A program made the position numbers and the translations under genes. DNA of 64,000 nucleotides from Oxytricha trifallax (Eukaryota > Ciliophora > Spirotrichea > Sporadotrichida > Oxytrichidae): the NCBI GenBank assembly GCA_000711775.1, contig ARYC01001189.1:54587-118586 (forward strand), written 5' to 3'. Below the pieces are notes generated by a model that searched no databases, was not told the origin of the DNA, and worked only from the letters and a program-made list of their open reading frames with translations. Below, piece by piece: positions 1-11,137 of this stretch (position 1 is the stretch's first letter; the number at the start of each line of letters is the position of its first letter).

Positions 1-391
1 AGAGCTGTGCCAGCTAGATTTAAGATACTCTTCATCTTATTATGATATGAAAATATTTGATAAAATTATAATCTTAGTAAGTTATTAGATATTTATAGGC
101 CAAGTTTCAATAGGATTTCATTAGTTTATTATTTATAAGTTAGTTCAAAGAAATTTTGGTAATTTAATAAGGAAATTTTTATATCGATAATTTTAATAAT
201 TTTTATGAGGGGCTATTTTGAATTTAATAAAAAGTATAAATTAATTCTTGGAGTCATTAGTTTATAATAATTAATTCCGAAAATGATAAATTTGCAATGA
301 GGATCCTAATAATTTAATTGTTACAATTATTTAAATTTATTGAATTAGGTGTTTGAACAGATTAATAGAATCCTTAAATAGGCTTTAGATA

Positions 392-3300
392 TCAATCTAT
401 ATATTTAAAAAATGTTTTACAAATTTCAGATCTTTGGTTAGTTTGCATAATCGATTTAGAATTTATTTATTTTAAAGAAGTAATTAAGAAATTAAAATTT
501 TAATCTTAAAATAAGGAATTATTCTGAGAATTCTACTCCAAATGTTAAATAAAACATAATAAACATTACAAGAAAACATATTTTTGAATTAATTTCACAT
601 AAAAACGCTGCCTAATACTTTTGATTTTTAATAACTCCATTTTTACATCTTGATGTCTGATTAAATGATTTTATTTTTTATAAAAAACTTTAATTAATTG
701 CTTGACTATTTGGAAGTAACTTTACTTAAGCAATTAGTTTTCAAGATATTATAGTATGGCTAGGCCTGTTTTTATTGCAAATATTTCACCATCCAACATA
801 AAGTTGTCCCAGATCCTACTCGCAATATCTAAATGTCATTATATCTGATGAAATTTATAAAATGCCTGAATAGATCTGGCATTAACTTCTAGAAATGCTT
901 GTTGAATTAGTTTATTCTCAGTTTAATCTATAATAATAATAAGAATATTGTTAACAAGTTTTGTAAAACTTACATCAGAAAGTTAACCTTTGAACAAATC
1001 CAAGAAGTAGTGCGAGTGAATAAAGTTAGTGAAAGCAGCATATGAATCATATTCATTGCAATAAATCAAAAACATTCCAGCTAAATAACTGACATTTGGT
1101 AAGTAGCCAATGTCTGGCCTCTGCATAATGAAAGCGATGATGTTGTTGAATAGTGATTCATATCTCAAATTGTATTGAGCTCCGCTTACTGTTCCATTTG
1201 ACTAATTTTGAAGGAAAGTGTTATTGTTGCTTGTTAAAGGGATTCTTGGAGGGGCTTCGTTGAGGCTTTAATTCATACATGGATCTCTAGAGGCTGTACC
1301 AGGAGTTATAATCTCAATTTAACGCTTTATCTCTAGATCATCTATTTTCAAATGATTCGGCGGGGGAGTTAATTTCCTATAAATTATTACATGTAATTTT
1401 TTTCATTGAATTTAAATAAAATTATATTCAAATATTTGTTTAAAAGAAGTAATTTATTAAAGATAAAAGTTTTACATTCTTAAAAATTTTTAGTTTATTT
1501 ATTCTTAATAGTTGGCAAATTTTAAGTGTATATAAATTAAGATAAAAAAATAGGATTCAAGGAATGATTATTTTTTTTAAAGAAAATTTATATGATTAAG
1601 TTTTAGAAATAAACTTATTTCTTTTTTTTTTATTTTATAAGAGTAAGGGCCAAAAGTCAATTATCGTAGATGACAATTTATATGTAGAGAAAATCCTTTA
1701 TTTTTATATAAAGCTGGCCTAAAAACATCCACACAAATGATCTTATGGAGTATTTGATCTGTCAGAAAACTGGAAATGGTCATCTTAGTGAAGCTTAGAT
1801 CTATCAATACTATTTGCTATTTCAAAGATTTCTTTGAATTCCTCTTATCCATATTCTTTATGCTTGATAGTGCATTTGTTATAAAAGATACTTATGCTCT
1901 TATATAAATTAGAATAATTATACTTAGGTTACTTTCTCTCATGAAGTATATTTTGAAAGTCTAGAGAGTGTTTTTAATATCTTAGTCAATTTTTTCAATT
2001 ATCTGTTTTTAAAGCCCCTTCTTTTAAGTTCTCAAGGATTTCTGGATACTGTTTACGATGCTTAGACCTTCTTTAAGATTCATTCTATACAGTTGCTTTG
2101 AGATTTCAAGTTTATTTTTAATCAATATATTTATATAAAAATAAAAATAAATAAACTAATAACAATCTTGATGTCTGCATAATAATTTAACTCATCTATT
2201 TTGATAAGCTCAATTAAGCTAAAAAACTTATCTTCCTCAATTATATTGCCTTGTAAATTTTTCAATTGCTTGACTATTTTATGAAAAACACTTAATATAA
2301 TTTTCTTTGAGAACTGCAATATCTAAGTCCATATTCTTTGAGTAAAGTGTTAGCATCCAGTCTATGAGGAATAAGTCTGTGGTGATATCAAGAGTCTCAA
2401 AATGCCTGAATAAAATATTTTAGATCGATGTTTATTAGTAATTCAAGTTTATTTTAGATCGCGAAAGGCCAGATCTTCTTTCTAAACTTTGGTGGAATAC
2501 CTCTCCTCCATAAGCTTTCTAAAAAGAATCCTTAACTTTAACTATCAAAGTCAAAATCTCTCTCTGGGCTGTAGTCTGAAGTGCGGTTTGATAGATGACC
2601 TTAATGATTTCCCTTCTTTTCATTCTTTAGAATTCTCCTATTATGCTCATTCCAACAATTCTTAGGATTGATTTTACATATCCAGCTTCTCTTCTTTTTA
2701 GATCCAGATTACTTTGCCTAGCTTTGAATTTTTCCTTACTTGGATTACTTTTTAGGACAATGATTTTAGTAATCCCAATGCTCTGCAAAATTAGTCATAA
2801 TGTCATTTTCCCATATTTCTTCTAGATCATGTTAAATTCTTTGCCTTCGTTCGTAAGCTTCTATGTTTTGAGAGACATCTTTTACTTTTAGCTTGCTTAA
2901 GTTTTCATTAAGTATGATTTTTAAGAACTTAACCCATCTATTTCTTATCTCAGAATCCTTAGCCTGCAAGTCAAGTGTCCTTTTATTTGTGACTATCGAA
3001 AAAATCAAGTCATCAAACTCAATTGGTATCTAATGTTTGACTAAGATTTTCGAAGAGTTATAACCAACTCTAATATCTACAATATCATCGCATCTAATAC
3101 ACTTTATTCTAGATTTTCTATTGCCTTATCTTTAAATACACCAAAATAGATTTTGCTCATCATCAGAAACATAGACAAATCTCAAATGAGGTTTTCCCAT
3201 TCTTCCAAATTTTAAGAATTGTTCACCTTATTAAAGAACATTTGTTGATAATTTGATAGTCTCTTTAGTTGTCTCTTCATGATTAAATGCTCTGATTCTT

Positions 3301-6300
3301 TCATAAATCTTTTCGACAAATAAAGTATCAGTTTTGAATTAGTTTTGCATAATTCTATCAAACATTTCTTCAAGTTTTGAATCAGGGAAGTTTGGATTCT
3401 CTATCTTATTTTGTTATATGAACATCTACTTAGTTAATTTTCTAATTATTAATATTAAATTAGATAGAAACTTGCTCTGGGGTCAAATGTAACGAACCTT
3501 TTCCAAGTCTATCTAGAGCTCTCTCCCCTAACTAGTCCATAAGGACTAGAAGAGGGAACGCTGCCGGGCAACTGGCAGCGAATCTTCTGATGAACAAATG
3601 ATCATCGAAGATAGCCAAAACATATATTTTCATAGGAAAAAACTAGTAGAGTCAGACCAAGACTCTAATCAAGATTTGGACGATAGGTTTTACTACTAAA
3701 TACCTAACAAAAAAAAGTTACATAACCTGAACCATACACTTGACCTTTGCTAGAAGATCATACAACCTCACCCCAACAAACTTAGCCACAAACAAATCAT
3801 TATTGAAGACGAATAAGTCAGGAATCAATACATGGATTTAAGCAACTTTGCCAGAAATTTCTTTGCTAACACCAACAAACACACTCTTAACACATCATCA
3901 GATGAAGATTGGACTTCTGATGAAGATGAAGAGGAAGAAGCCTACCTAGCCTTTGAAAGAGAACAACTCTACTACTAGAAAAGATACTACTTTAAACTTA
4001 AACAATCCTAGAAGAAGAATATGAAAAAAGCTTCTAAACACTACACCCAGAGACCCCTATACCAAAACCCCATTGTGGAATAAAGGGAAAGAGAAGAAAC
4101 AAACGAGTCTTTATGTAAACCACTTAACTGTTAAGACAACACAGTGCAACAAGCACTATAATATAAACCTCAATTTTTCAACTCAAGTAAGTTTAGCTCT
4201 CATAAAGAGATTACCCAAACAAACTTCATTTCCCAAACCCCAATGAAACACACAGTACCCAACTACCTAACTAAGATATTAGAGGAATCACTCCAACTGA
4301 CCTCTAAGATACGTGAAGAATCACCCAAAAATTCTATCTAGGTAATACCAAAGGTACTACATACCCTATCAGAATCAGAGGTACTAAATAGGGAATAGGA
4401 CATCGGAAATCCCACCAGAACATAAACTGCTCAGAATCTGATCATAGATTCAATAGAAGATATAAACCTTATACATATATTAATGTATAGAGGGATTAAA
4501 CCAGATATCCTTTTAGAAACAACAAGAGTTTAGTAAATACTTTCCGAAAGTGCCATGTTCAAAATAATGGAACATGACATAAGATACGAATTACTTTAGA
4601 AACTTATTAACTCCAAAAATAGTAATCAAGACCCAAAGTTCGGAGAATGGGAAATCTAATTACTTAACTAACTAAGTTCCATCTACTAAGGAGAACTTTA
4701 ATTAAGAAGCATTCAAGAGAGAGCACTTCTCTCCAACGATATAAACAGTTCTTAAGAAAAATTCAACGTTGGACTATCTCTTCTACCAATTAAACAGCCA
4801 ACATTCCAAGTCAAAAGAAGACAGAGAAAAGAAAATAGAAAGAAAAAGAAATGGCTACAGAAGATGACAGAGAAGAAGAAAAATCTTAAGAATTTTCAGT
4901 GGATAGTTAATGCCCAAATTAACTTATAACACTTGAATTTATAAAAGGGCTTGTCCCTTATATATATTAAAACATATACCAGATCGGGGGTCCCCAGAGA
5001 CCTCAATGTGATCTAATTATTATTATTAGTTAATTTTCTGCTTGCTGCAACATTTTAATTGTGGTTCAATGTATTCAAGAAAATCAATGAATAAGCCATC
5101 ACATAAACTCCATCTACATTTCTGAAGCTGTATGCGTTGTCAAGGTAGTAAGTATTAGAAAACTGTTCAATGATCCTATCAATCTGTTAACTTTCTCCTG
5201 GCAGTCTAAACTACTGTAGGAAAAATCTGAGAGCTTCGTCAACTTCTAGTTCTCTAAAGTCTAATTTATTGCTGAATTCTTTTAGAACCTCTTTTGAGAA
5301 TGGATCATTCAAACCAATATATTAGCCTATCGCATATTTACTCAATCCTGGAGTTGTGAGTAAAAATTCTGCTATAATTTAAGCATCATAATCAATAAAC
5401 TTCTGCTTTACTAGAAAGTCGATTCCTTTCTTTGGTTTTTCATTGAATAGTATAATTGCACGCTCAACGCTTTACTTAAGTTAGTTATTTTGTTCGATTT
5501 TGGTATGAAGGTTTTCAAGAAATTTAGAGTTTTTCTTCTTAACATTCCATTCATCTCCAAATATATTATGTTAACCAGTAGCCCATTTTTAAGAGTCTAA
5601 CAATAGCTTGGCATTTTAATTAGTCTACGTGCCTAAACCCTAGAATTAAATGTCTTCTTTACTCTGTCCTGTTTCAAAAGGTTTTCTTTCTTAAAGAATA
5701 GTAGCAAAGCCAATCTATTATTTCTTTAAATCTTCAAAGAATTGCTTATTAAATCTATGTTGTTAATTGGTTTAAAGGCCTGAGGATGATCTATGTTGTA
5801 AAAGCATTTCATCCATTCTTTGTTCAGTACTTTTTCTGATATGAAAATCGCTGACAAATTTACTGGATGCTCCCTTACTAGGAGACACAATATTGACCTT
5901 TTGGAAAGAGGAATATGAATCCCAAATAATATGTTTTCAAATGATTCTGGGGTAAAATTTCATTAAATTTGTATGATACTTTATAATAAGAGTAGTAATA
6001 ATGCTCATAGTAAAAACTAAAGAATAAAAGTATGAGGAATTAATTCCAAATACATTATCTTGAGATACTATCAATGATTCTAAATTATTTAAAGTTTAAA
6101 AGTATTAAAAATTTCTATTGAAATTTGATTTAAAAAGCATATTTAGGAAAAAAATTAAGATTAGCATTTTAGTGCAGATTCAAAATTAATGTATAATTTC
6201 TCTAAAAAGCTTAGTAATTAAAAATAAATTTTTATAATTGCTTTTTTTCATATAATCGAATCATAATTGATAAAAAAATCAGTTTTATTAGAAAATATAA

Positions 6301-7857
6301 AATTACTAAATTATCTTATTAGTTTGCTTTGAAAAATTATTTCATTCATCATTTTAAATTACTATATAATAATTAAAAATTTACATTCGATTTAAGGTTT
6401 GGTTAGAGCCCTAATATATTTTTGAATTATTTAATGATAAAACTAAAATGCTTGTTAGAAGTATTTAATGCTGAGAGATTGAATAATAACTAGAAGATTT
6501 TCTTTCTTACTGAGATGGCATTCTTAAAACTTAAGTTTATGATATGAATTTAGGTGTTTAATTTAAGTCTTACTTGCTTCCCATTCTTTACATCACATCA
6601 TTCGAAGTCATAGAATACTGTTAAATACTTAATTAATTAGAAATGATATAATAAACTGTGTTTATGGCTGCTGTAGAGATAAATGTTTTTGAATGGATTC
6701 TTGATTCTAAGTTATAATCTCATCGAATCTTCTCAAGTGGCTTTTAAGTTCACAATTTATTTGATTTAATGTCAAGATACTTTTCATTTCTTACATTTGA
6801 TGAAAACCTTGGAAATTAGTTGGGATGGGGCTGTCGTACTAGCTTGAAGAATTATCTTTTTCCTAGTAGTATCCACTGTCAGTTCTTAAAATAACATTAT
6901 AATAAAAAACCATAGTATATCAACTTATTAAATTTTAGGTTTATTGAAGCTTGATTTGAATTTTATAAGGTTTTCCTATCTTCATTCCCACTACTACCAG
7001 ACTCCTAAAATTTAAAGCCTTCATCTTTATTTTTAATATTGTTTCTGGCATTAAGATAGTCTTATTAAGGCTATATAATATCTTCAAATCGTGCTGATGA
7101 GCCTTGTTCATCCATGGAGTTATTATTGACTTCTAACTAATCCCTGAAATGATAAAAATCCTTTTACCATTAATTGTTTTGTGGGTCATTGAGGTTTTTA
7201 TTTGATTAGGGGTAATGATGCTTTATCTCTTCATGTCCTAGTCTGATTTAGTTTCTCTCTAGCTAAGCATTAAATTTTCCACGCATTTATGCTAGTTTTA
7301 CTTAATCTACAAATACGATCTATAAATTTACATAAATAGTGTGAAATATGATATATTATAAACTCTTAAAATCTCTTCCTCTTAATTTAAGGCTGATGAA
7401 CTGGTAATATCACTTTTGCGTCCAAAAACTTATGAAATTTAACTTCAATATATAATTAAATTTTAATAATTTTTAGTAAAAACTAATTCTTGATTTTTTG
7501 AATCACTATTACCTAGTTGATCTATTTGGCCTACCTTACCATTTTCTTATATTTAAACTTAATTAGTTTCCAATTTTGCATCATCCTTTTTCCTTATCAA
7601 TTTTTCTTATGAGGAATATATAAGTTAGTTACTGTTTCTATCTTCCTATTCTGGACCCTCTAAGTTTACAGTTTTTAATTAGTCTTCTGTTTTAAAAAGT
7701 AAATTTAGTTTAAGAAACTTGGCATTAATAATAACTCTGTAATTTTTAGATAATTACATTATAAAACTTTTTATTTTTCTGTTTTCTTGTGCAATCCTGG
7801 TATGCTTGCGAAATTGGGCGACCCGATGTAATCTGTCTCCTAATGATATGCCGTCAT
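392..7857 (-). CDS. Scrambled Sec7-PH-TBC protein (Arf-GEF/Rab-GAP fusion), germline form
   Basis: Reading TAA/TAG as Gln, minus-strand segments give in order: a low-complexity N-terminal region (about 7857-6610), a Sec7 domain (5945-5026, continuing at 3443), a PH-like region, and a TBC domain beginning LWRRGIPPKFRKKIWP (about 2480). Visible Sec7 motifs are FRLPGE and AYSLIFLNT. TBC motifs include RPDIGYLPNVSYLAGMF (about 1085) and LDIASRIWDNFMLDGE (about 800). Sec7 domains load GTP on Arf; TBC domains activate GTP hydrolysis on Rabs, so the protein probably acts in membrane traffic. Ciliates are known to have such fusions. The start is taken at the ATG at 7857, which follows an in-frame TGA. 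The first TGA of the last frame is at 392-394, but the C-terminal 300 nt may partly be IES. Identified pointers: TTCTGTTTT (7685/7777), a 14-mer at 3430/5026, TTCAAGTTTATTTT (2105/2442), and the scrambled pair described separately. Not every junction was resolved. Confidence 0.85.
822..940 (-). other. Two adjacent non-consecutive MDSs of the Sec7-TBC gene with a 26-bp spacer
   Basis: Two minus-strand TBC-domain segments lie side by side. The upstream one (about 940-859) ends in FQKLMPDLFRHF; the next one in DNA (832 downwards) starts LDIASRIWDN. In TBC domains about 20 residues lie between these motifs, and here they are missing and replaced by 26 bp (833-858). The upstream segment ends in AAAATGCCTGAATA (859-872, plus-strand sense) and the downstream segment begins with GCAATATCTAA (822-832). 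Both repeats recur at the ends of the segment at 2316-2412, which supplies the missing residues. Confidence 0.88.
2316..2412 (-). other. Displaced (scrambled) MDS of the TBC domain
   Basis: This 97-bp minus-strand segment encodes LFRHFETLDITTDLFLIDW followed by MLTLYSKNMDLDIA, the part of the TBC domain missing at 833-858. It is bounded by GCAATATCTAA (2316-2326) and AAAATGCCTGAATA (2399-2412), exact matches to 822-832 and 859-872. It sits about 1.5 kb from its place, inside the IES between two consecutive upstream MDSs (pointer TTCAAGTTTATTTT at 2105-2118 and 2442-2455). Joining at the repeats restores the reading frame. This is the classic scrambled arrangement known from Oxytricha and Stylonychia micronuclear genes. 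Confidence 0.9.
3430..5039. mobile_element. 1.6-kb insertion/IES flanked by 14-bp direct repeats inside the Sec7 domain
   Basis: The 14-mer TTAGTTAATTTTCT occurs at 3430-3443 and 5026-5039. Removing the intervening DNA plus one copy joins the Sec7 motif around FLNTLNHN to the following KLTKQMF segment in frame, so the block behaves as an IES. The insert is less AT-rich than its surroundings and carries a long plus-strand reading frame. Its right end is a short (TTA)n/(TAA)n run (about 5014-5028), as is common at 3' ends of non-LTR retrotransposons. The 14-bp repeats could be pointers, a target-site duplication, or both. No recognisable transposase or reverse transcriptase was seen. Confidence 0.7.
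3487..5025 (+). CDS. Long uncharacterised ORF inside the large IES
   Basis: From the ATG at 3487 one frame stays free of TGA for about 510 codons to the end of the insert, with many TAA/TAG codons read as Gln. No stop is visible before the right repeat, so the true end is unknown. The N-terminal third is acidic (TSSDEDWTSDEDEEEE near 3900-3940). The middle is Gln/Ser/Asn-rich. The C-terminal part is strongly basic (RRQRKENRKKKKWLQK near 4830) and followed by a Trp-containing stretch. I recognise no family. Because the DNA would be removed from the macronucleus, any expression would be germline-limited. A DNA- or RNA-binding protein of a mobile element is one possible reading, not shown. Confidence 0.5.
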
Positions 7858-9816
7858 CGCATCGATCCCATCTGCTTGACTTTGTATTCTAAATATTTAT
7901 CATATAAAGCAATATGTTCTAACATGGAAATAACGAAGATGATTGAGTATAATTTATAAGAAATCGTAAGTGTGAATTTGCTATACCTACATATTGCTCT
8001 AGTGAGTAAGTTTTTTCATGTTTCTAAATATATAAACGCTTCAAACTTGACTTCAGTTCTAATCTTTTATTTTAATAATCTTTAATAATAATATTTGGGG
8101 GAAGTTTCCTGTAGTCTCTTGCTCCATTCGGAAATTTCCTGACTCAAACCATAAAAATATGTGTAATTTTTATCACTTTATAAAAATCTTCACCACCCTA
8201 CATTTAGAAATTAAACGATAAGTTGTATAATAGTTTATAATGAGAATTAAACTTAGTATAGTTGAAACTTATTTTTTTAATAAAATTTCTTAATTTAAGG
8301 GAGAGAAATTGAGGTAGTAATTTTGGCAAATAACAGTAATTTTATTGATTTATGCAGTAAACTGCTCCAAAATATTTAAATATTATCTAATTTATTTAAC
8401 TCAAAACTCCATAAAAGTCAATTCACTTAATAATATTCTCTAGGATAGTTAAACTATTTTGATCTCTTTATTAATAATTAAATTTAAAGAATCATCAATT
8501 TATTTTAATAAAGTGAGAATAATTTAGGTATATAAATATATAAATTTTTTGATAGTTATTTCTAGATTTTAAAAAAAAAGTATATGTAAAAGGATCTTTT
8601 ATAGTTAAGAATTTAAAATGGCAAATAATTATTTATAAAAATTGCAAAGAATTTTATCCTATTTTGTACTTATAATCTTAACTATAATGATACTTTATGG
8701 ATACATCAATAAATTAGCATAAACTAAACATCATTTAAGAACAATTTTAATATTTGTTTAATAAAAATTATTAAGTCTTGCTTATCTTAAAGTTTTAATT
8801 ATAAGGGATTATTAATATCACATTTCTATTGTATTTTTCATGAAATCTAAAATTATTTATTAATTGAATTTTAAATATTTTCGCTGTGTATTAACAAGAA
8901 TAACAACGATTAAAATTATTAAAAATGGGGGAGGATTAAAATAGAGGACCTTTAAATGGACATCAATAAAAATGTGCTTGGCCTCTTTCAACGATAACGG
9001 GATTTAATAATCTGTGGCTGTATAACAAGGCTTGATGCTTGAAGATAATTGATAATATATCCTTTTGGAATCTTAAATAACTATTAACTTCTAAATTTCT
9101 ATATTTATGTATAAGATATGGTAACATTATATTACCTTTAGGTTAAAAAATATTAATTATTCAATCTTTTAATAATTCATCATTATTAAAATTTATGATA
9201 ATTACGATTAAATACTATAATTGTGTATTGAAATATAGTTTGAAAATCTTATTAAAAATGAAAATTTGAACATCAATTTATTGAGTTTAAATTCTTTATT
9301 TAATCAACTTAGTGTAAATTTTTCATGAATTAGTGATTAACAAATAAATAGTTTTAATCAGTAATCATTGATGTGACAGGATTTTCACAATGATGCTTCT
9401 ATTCATTAAACTTTAAGAAAAAATGTTTATTTATTGTTATCTTTATACAAATCTATTTTCCTATTATTTCAATATAATATTTCTTTAAGAAAAGCTAAAA
9501 TAGGTATAAGTATGTAAATATATTTATAAAGAAACTTTTAAAGTAAAGAAGGATTGACTACTATATAAATAGTCAATTATTGCTAGATTTAATATTTTTA
9601 TACATATTAATTTTAATTATTCAATTAAAAATATCAATCTATTTGAAAAATAATATTGGTTATTAATTTGCTATAATTTAAAATTAATTGATCATATATT
9701 AGTGAAATGAGATGAGATTTTTTAGGTTTTAAAGTTTTCAATTAAAAAATTATAAAATAAAAAATTATAATTTAAGATCATTCTGAGATTTTTATATTGA
9801 GACCTAGAATTTAAGT
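7858..9816. other. AT-rich spacer, no gene recognised
   Basis: Apart from the upstream edge of the Sec7-TBC gene, this stretch is very AT-rich with no sustained coding bias on either strand. A slightly more GC-rich patch lies at about 8930-9060 (GGGGGAGGATT near 8931) but shows no obvious tRNA fold or homology. It is probably intergenic germline DNA eliminated during macronuclear development. Confidence 0.5.
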
Positions 9817-10050
9817 TTAATTATTGATAAAATAGATAAAAATAGGAAATTTGAGAAATAATTATAAATCAATGAATTATTAGTAATTTTAACTGCCAGT
9901 AATTAGGAGTGTACTTAATCATTTTTGATTTAAATTTAAAATTAAATTATTAGATATTAATATTTTAATATTAGTGGTCAGATGGTCAGGTGGTCTGGCC
10001 AGAGTCTTTGGTGGTCTACCGAAATGTATTATATAAATAAAGGTATTTAT

Positions 10051-10314
10051 AAAACCCCGTTAGTCAATTAAGAATGAAGATTGGGAATTAAGAATAAAGA
10101 AATTAAAAATTAATTATAATTGGCGTAAATTATTAAAGTTTTGGCTAATTATTAAAACTATTGGCTCGAATAATTGTCTCTATAAAATAAACCAATCAGG
10201 GTGCGTAAATTTGTTTTTAGCCTAATTATATTTAATTTCAGCCAATTATAATTAATTCTTAATTACATTATTACTAATCCCCAATCTTCATTCTTAATTG
10301 ACTAACGGGGTTTT
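10051..10314. mobile_element. 264-bp MITE with AAAACCCC termini nested in the fold-back element
   Basis: The sequence starts AAAACCCCGTTAGTCAATTA and ends with the reverse complement of the same run (TAATTGACTAACGGGGTTTT). Terminal inverted repeats extend about 36 bp and then weaken. It interrupts only the left arm of the fold-back element; the right arm keeps the empty site (ATTTATATATTACCG), giving a clean before/after comparison compatible with a TA target. There is no coding capacity. The AAAACCCC ends recall ciliate telomere repeats and TBE ends, though the following bases differ from the TBE terminus. Confidence 0.8.
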
Positions 10315-10340
10315 ATATTACCGATGTGTAGATAACTAAA

Positions 10341-10785
10341 ATGGAAGCAACACACTGGATAACACTGACTCCAGTGCTCCTCATGACGCAGATCTTCAAG
10401 CACTCGGTTACCTCCTCATTCTCGATGCCCTGTTTGAACTCCTAATCAGGCGCTAGAACAGGAGGATGCTACGGCATGTGGATATACGGGTCAACCAACA
10501 CCGGGAAGACAAGAATCTCTCGCATTCTGAAGGAGTTATGTGTGCGCAAACAATACAAACAGTCCAATTCGCATTTTCACGTATCAATAGCAAGGCAGGC
10601 GAGCCACAAATACTTATCGCTAACGAGCTCAATCTACTGAAGGTGTTTCTATCATCTGGGATGGCAGAGATGAAAACGGTTGATGGAGGGTGAAGTGACG
10701 GTCATAGGGCAGAAGTTCAGCGGCGTGGAATACATATACATGGGATGCTTCATAGACAAAACATCGAACACTCTGTAGTGATGAA
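10341..10785 (+). pseudogene. Decayed superfamily 3 helicase (CRESS/parvovirus-type Rep) gene
   Basis: An open frame from the ATG at 10341 to the TGA at 10638 contains a Walker A motif, GSTNTGKT (10488-10511), preceded by the hydrophobic strand MWIY as in SF3 helicases. About 100 bp later another frame reads QILIANE, resembling a Walker B strand. A third frame (about 10683-10775) ends IDKTSN, resembling the SF3 motif C that ends in Ser-Asn. Motif order and spacing fit the Rep/NS1 helicases of small DNA viruses, but the frame changes twice, so the gene is broken. No HUH endonuclease domain is visible. The viral assignment is inference from motifs. Confidence 0.55.
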
Positions 10786-11137
10786 ACGGAGTAATGAAGT
10801 TATCTACACATCGGTAATATATAAATACCTTTATTTATATAATACATTTCGGTAGACCACCAAGACTCTGGCCAGACCACCTGACCATCTGACCACTAAT
10901 ATTAAAATATTAATATCTAATAATTTAATTTTAAATTTAAATCAAAATATGATTAAGTACACTCCTAATTACTGGCAGTTAATATTACTAATAATTCATT
11001 GCTTTATAATTATTTCTCAAATTTCCTATTTTTATCTATTTTATCAATAATTAAGCATTTCACTATTAAAATAATTTTGACAATTCTAATTAATAGGTAA
11101 CAAGGTATACAATTGGAATTTATTTATTTCATTTTTG

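Larger units (their letters stand above)
9817..11054. mobile_element. Fold-back element with 255-bp inverted arms around a Rep-like gene remnant
   Basis: The left arm (9817-10050 plus 10315-10336, interrupted by a MITE) and the right arm (10799-11054) are nearly perfect inverted copies. For example TTAGTGGTCAGATGGTCAGG at about 9971 is mirrored at about 10906, and TTACCGATGTGTAGATAAC at the inner left edge is mirrored at 10799. Between them lies about 460 bp of clearly higher GC content carrying a decayed superfamily 3 helicase gene. Terminal inverted repeats, distinct base composition and a replication-type gene indicate a mobile or virus-derived replicon. No clear target-site duplication was found at the outer ends. 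Confidence 0.8.

Noticed and set aside
2643..2825. Plus-strand 60-residue hydrophobic ORF
   Set aside because: Antisense shadow of the Sec7-PH-TBC coding segment, which is supported by domain homology on the minus strand.
10466..10693. 75-residue ORF taken as a free-standing gene
   Set aside because: Its second half reads as the Walker B-like part of the broken helicase gene; its first half is the wrong frame over the Walker A motif.
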